Source: Lachnospiraceae bacterium (GTDB taxonomy: Bacteria; Bacillota; Clostridia; Lachnospirales; Lachnospiraceae). From it: a stretch of 32,958 nt of DNA. Positions 1 to 8,120 of this stretch are shown here, piece by piece (position 1 is the first letter of the stretch; the number at the start of each line of letters is the position of its first letter). Under the pieces are notes generated by a model, which was given only the letters and a program-made list of their open reading frames with translations, made no database searches and was not told the origin of the DNA. The DNA lies in assembly GCA_014804425.1 (NCBI GenBank), contig JAAUZV010000017.1, forward strand, positions 57,196-90,153. Reading direction: 5' to 3'. Made by a program: the position numbers and the translations under genes.

Positions 1-1
1 T

Positions 2-274
<273 letters not shown>

Positions 275-352
275 GGTTAAACAAGATGAGGGTGAAATTG
301 CTGAAATGTAGGATAAAGATGTTGCATTTTTAATAAAGGCATAAAAATAAGT

Positions 353-380
353 TTGAAAGCAGGAGGTAGTTGTGTATAAT
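353..380 (+). promoter_or_regulatory. Promoter of the toxin-antitoxin operon
   Basis: The sequence shows TTGAAA (353-358), a 16-bp spacer and a perfect TATAAT (375-380). Transcription would begin near 386-388. This places the possible GTG start at 372 upstream of the transcript, so the antitoxin must start at the ATG at 408, which has its own AAAGGTGG ribosome binding site at 393-400. Confidence 0.7.
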
Positions 381-407
381 ATAAGTACAGAGAAAGGTGG
401 TGTTGGC

Positions 408-632
408 ATGTTGGCAGCAGTAAAAGGAATTGTGCGGGGAAATACCGTTATTATTGAAGATGAAGATATGAGAGATTACGATGGAGCAGAAGTGGTTGTG
501 ACACTTTTGGACAATATAAGTAAAGAGAAGAAAAGGACAGGCGTTGATTTGAAACAATTTGTGATTCCGACAGAACGTGGTCAGAGAGCAGATGAATATG
601 TAAGGGAGCTTAGAGATTATGATAGAATATAA
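408..632 (+). CDS. Antitoxin of a type II toxin-antitoxin pair
   Basis: A 74-residue protein starting MLAAVKGIVRGNTVIIED. The N-terminal beta-rich stretch resembles small AbrB- or Phd-like antitoxins that precede PIN toxins in Firmicutes, followed by an acidic segment (EDEDMRDYDGAEVVV) and a charged C-terminal tail that would bind the toxin. The start is fixed by the promoter at 353-380 and an RBS seven bases upstream. The 3' end overlaps the toxin start by 14 bp, the usual arrangement for a translationally coupled antitoxin-toxin operon. The role rests on gene order and size rather than on a clear domain, so the family name is left open. Confidence 0.7.
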   Translation: MLAAVKGIVRGNTVIIEDEDMRDYDGAEVVVTLLDNISKEKKRTGVDLKQFVIPTERGQRADEYVRELRDYDRI

Positions 633-1044
633 ACGTATTTTTATAGATACAGCACCCTTTATATATTATTTGGAAAATAATCCGATGTATTTCGATAAGA
701 TGATGAGATTCTTTTCGGAATGTTTGGAGAAAGAAGTGGAAATGGTAACATCTGCCATTACGGTTGAGGAGTATTTAGTTTATCCATATGCTAACAATAA
801 AATGGAGTTGGCAGAAAATTTTGAACGATTCCTTTCCTACATGAAAATAGAGATCATTCCTACGGATAAAAAGATAGCGAAAAAGGGGGCAAGAATAAGA
901 GCAGAATATAAAGATTTTAAGGCAATGGACTCATTACAGATCGCGACAGCTATTGAAAGCGGATGTGATGCGTTTTTTACAAATGATAAACAATTAAGGC
1001 TGGAAAAAGAATTGCCCTGTATTACAATGGATAATCTCGAATAG
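619..1044 (+). CDS. PIN-domain toxin (VapC-like ribonuclease)
   Basis: A 141-residue PIN-fold protein. The acidic residues expected to bind the catalytic metal are visible: D10 in IFIDTAPFIYYLE, E50/E51 in TVEEYLV, D104 in KAMDSLQIATAIESG and D123 in FFTND. PIN toxins of this kind are Mg2+-dependent RNases, commonly cutting tRNA or mRNA; the target here cannot be read from sequence. The start overlaps the antitoxin by 14 bp and has a GGGAGCT RBS inside that gene. A strong hairpin terminator follows 28 bp after the stop, so the two genes form a closed unit with their own promoter. The length is normal for the family and all key residues are present, so it looks functional. Confidence 0.85.
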   Translation: MIEYKRIFIDTAPFIYYLENNPMYFDKMMRFFSECLEKEVEMVTSAITVEEYLVYPYANNKMELAENFERFLSYMKIEIIPTDKKIAKKGARIRAEYKDFKAMDSLQIATAIESGCDAFFTNDKQLRLEKELPCITMDNLE

Positions 1045-1072
1045 TAAGCGGAATTCTATAAAGTAACTGGCA

Positions 1073-1107
1073 GGTGTATGGAGTGAAGACCATACACCTT
1101 TTTATTT
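1073..1107 (+). terminator. Rho-independent terminator of the toxin-antitoxin operon
   Basis: A perfect 9-bp stem, GGTGTATGG (1073-1081) and CCATACACC (1090-1098), with an 8-nt loop, is followed by TTTTTATTT (1099-1107). It lies 28 bp after the toxin stop codon. An open frame that begins inside this hairpin (1074-1385) is therefore not treated as a gene. Confidence 0.85.
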
Positions 1108-1511
1108 CGGAATATAAGTTTAGCCGTGCAGTAATAACATATAATCTTGCTTTTTCGAAATTGGGAACGAAAAGCAAGGAGTTTAATGTCTTAAGAGATC
1201 ATAATATTAAAACGAGTGCTTGTGAGTGGCATTATTCTTGGCCTATTATTGCTTTGACGGCACACCAGAAATATAACTTCACGGCTCATATCTTCGTTGT
1301 TGTTTATAACGATGTTTGCAACTGTATCCATATGCTTTTGGAGAGTGTGGAACAATCAATTATGAGCTTCGTAAAATATGACTAAGATTTTGGAGACTTT
1401 CTTGGAATAACTAGTAATACAATAAGATGAAACGGAAGATAAAATTTCATTGAGAAAGTGGTATGGTTGTAGTATAATTTTTTATATAAATCAACAAAGA
1501 TTAGTTCTTTC
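1108..1511. other. AT-rich gap without a supported gene
   Basis: About 400 bp with no reading frame that has a start signal. An open frame runs through 1074-1385 but starts inside the terminator and has no ribosome binding site. Neither strand gave a protein I could recognise. The stretch is probably decayed accessory DNA leading into the broken HNH-type gene that follows. Confidence 0.5.
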
Positions 1512-1827
1512 CATTTAAAGAAAATAAACGATATATTACATAGAAAAACCACAGGAGAACAGGATAGTTTTCAGTATTGATACTTTTTTACAACCCCAAA
1601 TTGCAATTACGGATAATATTGATATGCAACATATTTAGGAAGTTGGAGGATATTGTTCCTTGTGTGGAAAAACTTTTTTAACCCGTAAAGGGAAGATGGT
1701 AAATAAACAGTATCGAATCGCTCATATATATCCTAATAGCCCTAATATACATCAAATTAAAGAACTATGCGGATTAGAAAGAGTGGGAAAGACTTGCGAA
1801 GATGCGGATCAGTATCAGAGCTTGTGA
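1512..1827 (+). pseudogene. Remnant of an HNH-type zinc-ribbon protein, resembling ABC-three-component system proteins
   Basis: Reading across one frameshift (near 1560-1590) and one in-frame TAG (near 1639) gives a coherent peptide: KINDILHRKTTGEQDSFQ, then FSIDTFLQPQIAITDN, then GGYCSLCGKTFLTRKGKM, AHIYPNSPNIHQIKELCGLE and TCEDADQYQSL. The CSLCGK knuckle followed by an AHIYP segment and a GLERVG stretch resembles the first half of HNH domains in proteins annotated with ABC-three-component (ABC-3C) defence systems. The second CxxC and the C-terminal domain are missing. It is clearly dead: frameshift, stop and truncation. The family assignment is from memory of the motif pattern and is moderate. 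Confidence 0.5.
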
Positions 1828-2030
1828 TGTTGCCAGTTGGGGAGAGCAATAAGATTGACCCTCCTAAGAGTCAGAATCAAACCACCAGTTGAACTGATGG
1901 TTGCTGAATTAGAAATAACGAGAAGATTGTTAACAAGACATTTCTGCAGTTGATGGAAAAGCTGGGTTATGACGTTGTTTAACCCATGTAAAACATGAAG
2001 GAAAGTGATGAAAGGTAGGAAAAAATAAAG
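1828..2030 (+). other. Decayed coding sequence, family not recognised
   Basis: Between the HNH-type remnant and the intact HNH gene, short in-frame stretches such as KIDPPKSQNQTTS and KTFLQLMEKLGYDVV appear in neighbouring frames and are interrupted by stops. This is the look of a frameshifted, degraded gene 3' region. No family could be assigned. The last 20 bp carry the AGGTAGG ribosome binding site (2013-2019) of the next gene. Confidence 0.35.
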
Positions 2031-3089
2031 ATGCACACATGCATATATTGTAAAGAGGAAAAAGAGGATGGCGAATTCAATCGCGAACATGTAATTCCTC
2101 GAATGATGGGAAGATACGTTAACGCACCAGTTTTATCAAATTATCAAGTGTGTCGTGGATGTAATTCTTTTTTTAGTAGAGAGATTGAAAATAAAATATC
2201 ACTGGATTCATATGAGTCGTTTTTAAGGATGAAGTCTGGGATTAAGAAAATGAGCGATGGTCGCAGGCTTTCAAACAGCAGAATATCTTTGAGTGGAGTT
2301 GAAGGGATATTTAAGGGACTAAAATTTATGGTGGTTTCGGATGCAAAAAATCCAGAAAGAATGCATTTTGAAATATCTCCATGTATTGGGATAAAAAAGT
2401 CAATAGATGAGTATGATTATTATTCCATAGATGAGATTCCTGTTGCTACAGAAGATAAAGTGCGGGAACTAAAAAATTACTCATCACCAATAGTTCAATT
2501 TGGGTATGATTCTGATGAGGCTGCGAGTGTTTTAATGGAAAAAGGTTATATTACAGATAAAGCATTTTATTCTGAAAGAGGAATCAAAGAAGAATATGGT
2601 GCATCCGAATTTACAGTCTCTGTTAGGTTTTCTATAGATTCATATGTTCGCAGGGTTTGTGCCAAGACTATTTTCAATTATATGTGTTGGTGTATGTCAA
2701 CTGAATATATGCTTGATTCAAAGTTTGATGCTTTAAGAAATTATGTACGATATGGAACGTGGGATGATAAGCTTTGGTTTAGATGTTCTATGGGGTTTAT
2801 TTCAACAGCTATGCCGCCAAATGAGACCTCTCATGCGATGGGAACTATGATTTATTGCAATCCAGATACTAAAATGTGGGAACTGCTTGGATGCATTACA
2901 TGGTTTGGAGAGATTACTTATATTATGAAAATATGTGACTTGAGACGATATGAAGAACATAATGTTGGCAACGAGCTGAAAGCTGTCATCGCCCCAACCT
3001 ATAATACAGAGTTTATGTATTTCAATAATGAAACTGGGAACATAAGCACAGATAGTGCTATATTTTATTATGGTGGAAGGCAGGAGTGA
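2031..3089 (+). CDS. Stand-alone HNH endonuclease-like protein (HNH_5 type)
   Basis: A 352-residue protein with an N-terminal HNH/zinc-ribbon domain: C4-x2-C7 (CIYC), the EHVIPRMMG segment with E19-H20, and C41-x2-C44 (CRGCN), followed by SLDSYESFLRMKSGIKK. Such CxxC, EHVIP, CxxCN proteins are typical of the HNH_5 group of presumed DNA nucleases. The remaining 280 residues, rich in aromatic residues, show no domain I recognise and may bind a partner or substrate. There is no adjacent helicase or methylase, so it is not an ordinary restriction subunit. It lies between broken accessory genes, which suggests a mobile or defensive origin. All four cysteines and the histidine are intact, so it may be active. 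Nuclease activity is inferred. Confidence 0.75.
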   Translation: MHTCIYCKEEKEDGEFNREHVIPRMMGRYVNAPVLSNYQVCRGCNSFFSREIENKISLDSYESFLRMKSGIKKMSDGRRLSNSRISLSGVEGIFKGLKFMVVSDAKNPERMHFEISPCIGIKKSIDEYDYYSIDEIPVATEDKVRELKNYSSPIVQFGYDSDEAASVLMEKGYITDKAFYSERGIKEEYGASEFTVSVRFSIDSYVRRVCAKTIFNYMCWCMSTEYMLDSKFDALRNYVRYGTWDDKLWFRCSMGFISTAMPPNETSHAMGTMIYCNPDTKMWELLGCITWFGEITYIMKICDLRRYEEHNVGNELKAVIAPTYNTEFMYFNNETGNISTDSAIFYYGGRQE

Positions 3090-3202
3090 TTATTGACTTA
3101 TTCATGTCGAGCGTAGAGAATGGTAGAATTTTCTAATACTGTAAGAAGATATGATATTTTTGGAGACTATCGTTGACATTCAAGCCACTGTCTCAGGACA
3201 TT

Positions 3203-3392
3203 GATGAGACGGTTTGCTTATTGTCCATATAAAATGGTTGAGATGGATTTGACGACTGCAGAGAGCAAGGCGACTTATGAGGAGATTAAGACGTATGTGA
3301 AAGAGCAGACGGGCATATAGGTCAGTAATCTCTATATTGTGCAGGTAAAGCGGAAGTGCGGGATTATGGAAAGGGAGAATTATCGTTTATAA
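3203..3392 (+). pseudogene. Remnant of an RlmD-type C-terminal extension
   Basis: In frame pieces read ETVCLLS (3206-3226), then after a small frame change VEMDLTTAESKATYEEIK and TYVKEQTGI, a TAG at 3318, and VSNLYIVQVKRKCGIMEREN, ending at a TAA at 3390. This matches the long C-terminal tail (AESKATYEEIK...VKRKCGI.ERENY) that I recall on Lachnospiraceae RlmD/RumA proteins. The ETVCLLS part corresponds to ETVALLS of the rlmD at the left edge. The fragment is therefore a second, decayed copy of the rlmD 3' end or the displaced original tail. It lies about 2.9 kb downstream of the live rlmD end. It has at least one frameshift and one internal stop. Confidence 0.65.
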
Positions 3393-3417
3393 CAGGGACA
3401 TAGAAAAGGATCACCAT

Positions 3418-3697
3418 ATGGCGAAAAGAAAGGAAACGGAGATAACAATCCGTTCAAGTGCTGCTTAATATCGTACCTTTGTGGCTTCCACAGGAGATAG
3501 TGACAGTAGATATGAGATGCGCTACGAGGACGAAAACATATGGCTGATGTAAAAAATGATGTCAGCGCTATATGATGTTTCGGTTGCCGCAGTATCCCAG
3601 CATATCAAGTGCATTTATGAGGATGGAGAGTTGACACCGGGGGCAACTATTAAGAAATACTTAACAGTTCAGGCGGAAGGAACTCGCCAGGTTTCAT
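3418..3697 (+). pseudogene. RhuM-family protein, decayed N-terminal part
   Basis: From the ATG at 3418 the frame reads MAKRKETEITIRSSAA, then a TAA, then TFVASTGDS, MRYEDENIWLM, a second TAA and KMMSALYDVSVAAVSQHIK followed by YEDGELTPGATIKKYLTVQ. The MRYEDENIWL..KMM..LYDVSV order is the hallmark of the RhuM ('virulence protein') family, N-terminally a DNA-binding-like domain common in mobile islands. Both stops are consistent with single-base nonsense changes. At about 3697 the match ends inside VSYEIK and continues into sequence shared with the gene at 8709, so the gene is also truncated by recombination. RhuM proteins are normally more than 300 residues; only about 93 codons remain. Confidence 0.75.
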
Positions 3698-3752
3698 ATG
3701 AAATTAAAGCAAATGGACGATTTTTGGTATTTATGGGCGGTAATTGTTTTGG
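3688..3752 (+). repeat. Left copy of an imperfect 65-bp direct repeat
   Basis: Bases 3688-3752 match 8762-8827 with about seven substitutions and one 1-bp gap. The longest identical runs are TATGAAATTAAA, CAAATGGACGAT and TTATGGGCGGTAATTGTTTT. The right copy lies inside an intact small gene (8709-8966), so the left copy is a detached piece of such a gene. The pair encloses about 5.0 kb carrying the 1206-residue nuclease-like protein and its XRE neighbour. Confidence 0.85.
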
Positions 3753-3758
3753 GAGAGT

Positions 3759-3870
3759 CTAGTTGATATGTTTCTTCATACGAATAAAGATATTTGACGT
3801 AATTCTAATCCCCTCGTGCCAACTGGTATTTGCAAACAAATCAGGCTTATGTTGTTTTGCGCCATAGTCT
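3759..3870 (-). pseudogene. Minus-strand C-terminal coding fragment, family unknown
   Basis: On the minus strand an open stretch of about 36 codons reads DYGAKQHKPDLFANTSW then HEGIRITSNIFIRMKKHIN and ends at a TAG (3761-3759). The composition looks like a genuine protein C-terminus, but it is bounded upstream by an in-frame stop with no start codon. It lies directly beside the left direct repeat. I do not recognise the family. It may be the tail of a gene cut by the event that created the repeat. Confidence 0.3.
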
Positions 3871-4261
3871 TATGATAGTATAATCGAAGTGTTAAAACTA
3901 AAACTCTCAATTTCTACTACGTTTTTTGTTACTATTAACGGCATCAATTTGGAACGTTTCTCCAAAATTTTCCATTTTCATTAGATTATTTAAAATTTAC
4001 ATGAAATAGATAAAACCTGCAAAACGTGCTAAACATGGGAAAATTAGAGCATATTAGGAGGGGGATTAGCATTAGCATGATTAAGAAACTTGTTGTAGTA
4101 TCTTGATGTGTCTTGAAAAGTTTGTAAAATTGATGATTTTACAGTTCAAAAAGGCGCTTAATATACCATAACCACGCCATTTTTGAAAGAGATTTGATGC
4201 AACAAAAAAATAGATGTGAAATAAGTCTTGTTTTACTGTGGAATTTTGAAGAATGTTTCAC
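3871..4261. other. AT-rich intergenic region upstream of the large gene
   Basis: About 390 bp without a supported reading frame on either strand. It probably holds the leader and control region of the 1206-residue gene. The only promoter-like element I could place is the TATAAT listed next. No strong hairpin or riboswitch was identified. Confidence 0.4.
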
Positions 4262-4267
4262 TATAAT
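4262..4267 (+). promoter_or_regulatory. Possible -10 box for the large nuclease gene
   Basis: A perfect TATAAT lies 57 bp upstream of the ATG at 4324, in the right orientation. No good -35 hexamer sits at 16-18 bp (the best is TGGAAT at 4239-4244). The promoter is therefore weak, activator-dependent or misassigned. Confidence 0.35.
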
Positions 4268-4323
4268 GAAATTGGGTAATTGAGTACTGAACAATTTTTT
4301 TTAAAATAAGAGGCGATTGTGAA

Positions 4324-7300
4324 ATGGTAAAAACAGATGTGTTTCCAGCAATTCGAATGAAAATAGATAAATTGTTGAAAATTACGAATAGATATAAATT
4401 TTATGATCTTGTAAAGGCTGTATATTGCATTAATTTATGTATTAATAATAGATCTGTTTTGGAATCTTGTCTGGCGTTAAATGCCTGTCTGATTGAATAT
4501 GTAGAACAGGGCAGTCAAGAAATAAATAGCTATGATAGTTTAAAATATTTTTTTGACTGTATCTATGATATTATGAAGCCGAGTATTACAGATGATTATA
4601 CGGTGGAGGATTTTGGAGAAGTTAGGATTAGATACGAAAATAAGTTTTATCGTGTGATAATCGGGACTGGGCATAATAATGTTTTTGCCTGCTTGAATTT
4701 TTTGCCTGTATTAGCCAGAAAAACTTCACATGAAGATGAACTTAAACTGGTCTTGGATTATTCGTCAGGGATTCTTGATTATTTTCTGGAAGATAACAAA
4801 AATGATGGGGTTGTAGAAAAAAGATTCGAGATTCCGTCAGAACAGCTATTTAATAGAGTACAGAAATTTTTTGATAAAGAATGTAAGAAATACGATATTT
4901 TTAAAATTGCTGCTTTAATGAAAAGTGAAGAAGCTACTATTGAAAAGAGTCATTTTGTGTATAAAGAAGATAATATTTATCCATTATACAATGTTTCTTT
5001 GCTAGTTGATTTGTATGATATTTGGGAGAAAGAAATCGATTATGAACAACAAATATCGGTTGCTAATATTGGAATAATAGAAAGAATATATAGTTTGTTT
5101 GAAACTGATCGGTCACGAAGCTGCATAATGTTTGCACCAGCTATGATTTTTCCAGATCAAAAATATGATTCGACTCAGAAAACATATACATTTGTAGCAA
5201 AGTCTTCTCATGGCGCTATTTTTGCAATTAATGCAGATGAATATGAAGATAATAAACTAGAAAAGGAAATTGAAAATATTGAGGAATATCATAGAAATGG
5301 GAAATTGCAAATTGCAGAAAAGTATAATCGGTTCGAAAAAAATGGATTAAGAGGACTTTACATTTCATCTGATATACCAATAGAATATTTAATCTATGAC
5401 AGCTTCACGAACCCGAATCAGACACATATTTCACTGGGTGAGGCAGGGGTGAAACAAAGAAAAACGTGCACGGCACTGGATGTAATTTATTATCTTGATT
5501 TTATGGAAGATACAGATGAATTATTTGAATATCTTTCTTATTCAAATGAGGGAGATTACAAGAGCACTTTTGGATTTGGTAGCGATGCTGCACATTATTT
5601 TACGTGGAAAAATCAAGGGCGTTATATTGCAAAAGGTGCAATTGTATTTGATATGCTTGATGTAGGATATGATACGGAGAATGAAGCTGTTGTTGAATAT
5701 TTTCGAGAGAAATTGAGTGATTATCCGTTCCGACTGAATGATTATCTTTTTCAGGAACCTTTTTCGTGGAAAATTGAAAAAAGAGATTCAGAAGATTATG
5801 AATATGTTGCAAAACATGGTATAGGATTTGGTGGGGTATTTTTTCCTCTACCAAGGAATAATTATGTTTTTTTGACCAATAATGTTGAGTTTTATAAGAA
5901 TGTGAAAGATTTTGGTGAATACCGTCAATGGATTCAAGTGTTGGAAGAAATAATTACTGAGGGATTTGTTTCAATAAAGTACATATTTGAAGATAAAAGA
6001 GCAATCTGTAACACGGGAATTCAGTTAGCATTTATGCCAATCGAGTATGCCGTTCACGCTGGTCATGAATCCTTTTTGCATGAAAAACGAACATATGTAT
6101 ATAGCGATGCTCAATATCATAATCACAAATGGATTATCAGGTATGTGGTAAAAGATATGCAACGAATCTTTCGAGATATTCAGGAAGCGGAAAATAGAAG
6201 TATAGAATTTGACATATTAAAGGAAGTATTGTTGCCATTGTTGCTACGACTTCCCGATTTGAGTGAATTATTTTATGCGAAAATTCAGCAGATTTCCAGT
6301 GATAAAAAGAAAGTGGGTGTCTTTACGACTTCTGTAGAATACAAGTGGGATAATAACATGCAAAATTATTCTCCACAGGATTATCATTATCATGAGGTTC
6401 GAAAAAGAATAGCAAATGTTTGTTATGATCGAACGATTAATCCTGGGATATATCGTGGAAGAGAGGCAAATCAAGTTATTCGTACTATGCAAAAAGCGGT
6501 TATTGAAGATTTTGAGAGAGAAATTTCAAAATATTCTTGGAACGCATTGCATGTTACAATGTTGGATTATCATTCAACATTGCTGCATGATATATATATT
6601 AATCAGAAAAGATATGGTTCATATTCAGGCTTGGATGAAGAAAAGGATAAAGAAGTTAGAGATAGAATAATAGATCAAAGAGAAAAGGCAAAGCATGATG
6701 ATAGAAATGTTCTTTATTTGATAGAAACCAATCTGTTTTTGCATTGTGAAACAGAGATATACGCAACGAAAGAAAATATTAATTTTTTATTAGCATATGC
6801 AAATTGGCTGGTTGTATTAAATGACGTTGCTGATATGTGTTACTTCGCGAACACAGAAGCTTATATAGAAATAACAAGCGAGTATGTAGTTGATACCCTA
6901 TCTGATGAGCAACATTCAGAAAAAATAGATAACCTATATCATAGGGTGTATTCATATTCAGATGGATTAAAGAGAATTGCGGATATTGATCGTAAATACC
7001 TAGAAAAAGTTAAGGAAACTATCAAGGAAGACATAGGATTAGATTTTCAGAGTTTCATAGATGCGTTATCGTATTTTAGTCATTCATTTTCAGATGAGAT
7101 AGTTAATAAAATCGGTAGTAATGTGTTCAGAGGAGCTTGTAATGAACTATTAAATGATTTCTTAATGCAAATGAATGGAGCTATTACAAAAGAAGAAGCA
7201 ATAGGAATTTTCAATTATCTTGTAGTAGCTTTTGAAAATCTTAAAACTGAAAATGGAAAGACGGATTTCTACCTACCCATTGGCAAAAGAAGAACACGGG

Positions 7301-7944
7301 ACACACGATTTGAATTAATGCCTCTTGTAAAGGTTGAGGATGATATTGTTTTTTCGCCGATTACTATGAATCAGCTGAAAAGAGAATGGCTTAATGGAAT
7401 AATAGAATTTGTTTTGCCATATGAAGTTGGTATGAAAAAAACGAAACAATTGTTACAAGAGTGGAAAAAATTATATGAGAAACAGATTGTATATGATATT
7501 GAAAATGTTTTTAAACAAGAAAAATACGATATTGTAAAACATAATTTCGAATTGAAGAAATTAAACAAAGAGCATCCACAGTGGCTTGGTGATTATGATG
7601 TGTTTGCTGTAGATATTAAGAAAAGAGCAATATGGATTGTGGAATGCAAGGTAATAGAAAAAGTAGCAACCTTTTATGATATGTATCGCCAACAGAATAG
7701 ATTTTTTAATGAACATAAGGAAGATGAAAAGTTTCAAAGAAGAATAGATTATTTGTGTGAAAATGCGGATAAGATTATTCAAGAGTTGGGATGCGAGGAA
7801 TATATAGGGTACAAAGTAATACCGTATATGTGTATGAATAAGGTTATGGTTTCAAGATATAAAGAAATTGGTTTTCCTATCGTGTCATATTCGGAACTGG
7901 TTGAGATAATTTCGGAAAGTGGAACCAAAAATCAACTTACATAA
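4324..7944 (+). CDS. Unrecognised 1206-residue protein with a C-terminal PD-(D/E)XK nuclease signature
   Basis: I do not recognise the first thousand residues. They are Tyr-, Lys- and Glu-rich, apparently soluble and mostly helical, with no Walker motif, helicase motif, signal peptide or membrane segment. The last 170 residues look like a restriction-endonuclease fold: a helix with YEKQIVYDIENVF (about 1040-1055), then GDYDVFAVD (G1089-D1090-Y1091-D1092), then AIWIVECKV with E1107-C1108-K1109. The D...ExK pair with hydrophobic strands around it is the core PD-(D/E)XK signature. The ATG has an AAGAGG ten bases upstream. A terminator follows at 8085. The gene is single, very AT-rich in codon use, lies between direct repeats and is flanked by an XRE regulator. 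Large single proteins ending in such a nuclease domain are typical of phage-defence effectors. That role is inference. Confidence 0.8.
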   Translation: MVKTDVFPAIRMKIDKLLKITNRYKFYDLVKAVYCINLCINNRSVLESCLALNACLIEYVEQGSQEINSYDSLKYFFDCIYDIMKPSITDDYTVEDFGEVRIRYENKFYRVIIGTGHNNVFACLNFLPVLARKTSHEDELKLVLDYSSGILDYFLEDNKNDGVVEKRFEIPSEQLFNRVQKFFDKECKKYDIFKIAALMKSEEATIEKSHFVYKEDNIYPLYNVSLLVDLYDIWEKEIDYEQQISVANIGIIERIYSLFETDRSRSCIMFAPAMIFPDQKYDSTQKTYTFVAKSSHGAIFAINADEYEDNKLEKEIENIEEYHRNGKLQIAEKYNRFEKNGLRGLYISSDIPIEYLIYDSFTNPNQTHISLGEAGVKQRKTCTALDVIYYLDFMEDTDELFEYLSYSNEGDYKSTFGFGSDAAHYFTWKNQGRYIAKGAIVFDMLDVGYDTENEAVVEYFREKLSDYPFRLNDYLFQEPFSWKIEKRDSEDYEYVAKHGIGFGGVFFPLPRNNYVFLTNNVEFYKNVKDFGEYRQWIQVLEEIITEGFVSIKYIFEDKRAICNTGIQLAFMPIEYAVHAGHESFLHEKRTYVYSDAQYHNHKWIIRYVVKDMQRIFRDIQEAENRSIEFDILKEVLLPLLLRLPDLSELFYAKIQQISSDKKKVGVFTTSVEYKWDNNMQNYSPQDYHYHEVRKRIANVCYDRTINPGIYRGREANQVIRTMQKAVIEDFEREISKYSWNALHVTMLDYHSTLLHDIYINQKRYGSYSGLDEEKDKEVRDRIIDQREKAKHDDRNVLYLIETNLFLHCETEIYATKENINFLLAYANWLVVLNDVADMCYFANTEAYIEITSEYVVDTLSDEQHSEKIDNLYHRVYSYSDGLKRIADIDRKYLEKVKETIKEDIGLDFQSFIDALSYFSHSFSDEIVNKIGSNVFRGACNELLNDFLMQMNGAITKEEAIGIFNYLVVAFENLKTENGKTDFYLPIGKRRTRDTRFELMPLVKVEDDIVFSPITMNQLKREWLNGIIEFVLPYEVGMKKTKQLLQEWKKLYEKQIVYDIENVFKQEKYDIVKHNFELKKLNKEHPQWLGDYDVFAVDIKKRAIWIVECKVIEKVATFYDMYRQQNRFFNEHKEDEKFQRRIDYLCENADKIIQELGCEEYIGYKVIPYMCMNKVMVSRYKEIGFPIVSYSELVEIISESGTKNQLT

Positions 7945-8084
7945 TAAAATTAGTTTTTTAATTATTGGTTGCTGTGTAGAACAATGATTAGGTAAACATG
8001 GAAATGGATTTTTTCTGGTCTAAGAAATTTGGAGTTTATTAGTATTATTACATTCCGAATTTCGCAAATCAGTAATTTAACAGA

Positions 8085-8120
8085 AAGGACAATGCTTTGT
8101 GCAGGGCATTGTCCTTTTTT
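8085..8120 (+). terminator. Rho-independent terminator after the large nuclease gene
   Basis: A perfect 11-bp stem, AAGGACAATGC (8085-8095) and GCATTGTCCTT (8106-8116), with a 10-nt loop, runs into TTTTTT (8115-8120). It lies 140 bp after the stop at 7944 and touches the end of the convergent XRE gene. It insulates the two transcripts. An A-rich left flank may also make it work weakly for the minus strand. Confidence 0.85.

Noticed and set aside
372..407. Upstream GTG start for the antitoxin
   Set aside because: It lies at the -10 box of the operon promoter, so it would not be on the transcript.
1074..1385. Open reading frame of 103 codons on the plus strand
   Set aside because: It begins inside the terminator hairpin of the toxin-antitoxin operon, has no ribosome binding site, and its residues look random.
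1815..2090. 91-codon hydrophobic frame on the minus strand
   Set aside because: It crosses the start of the HNH gene, has no start signal, and the hydrophobic residues come from AT-rich DNA.
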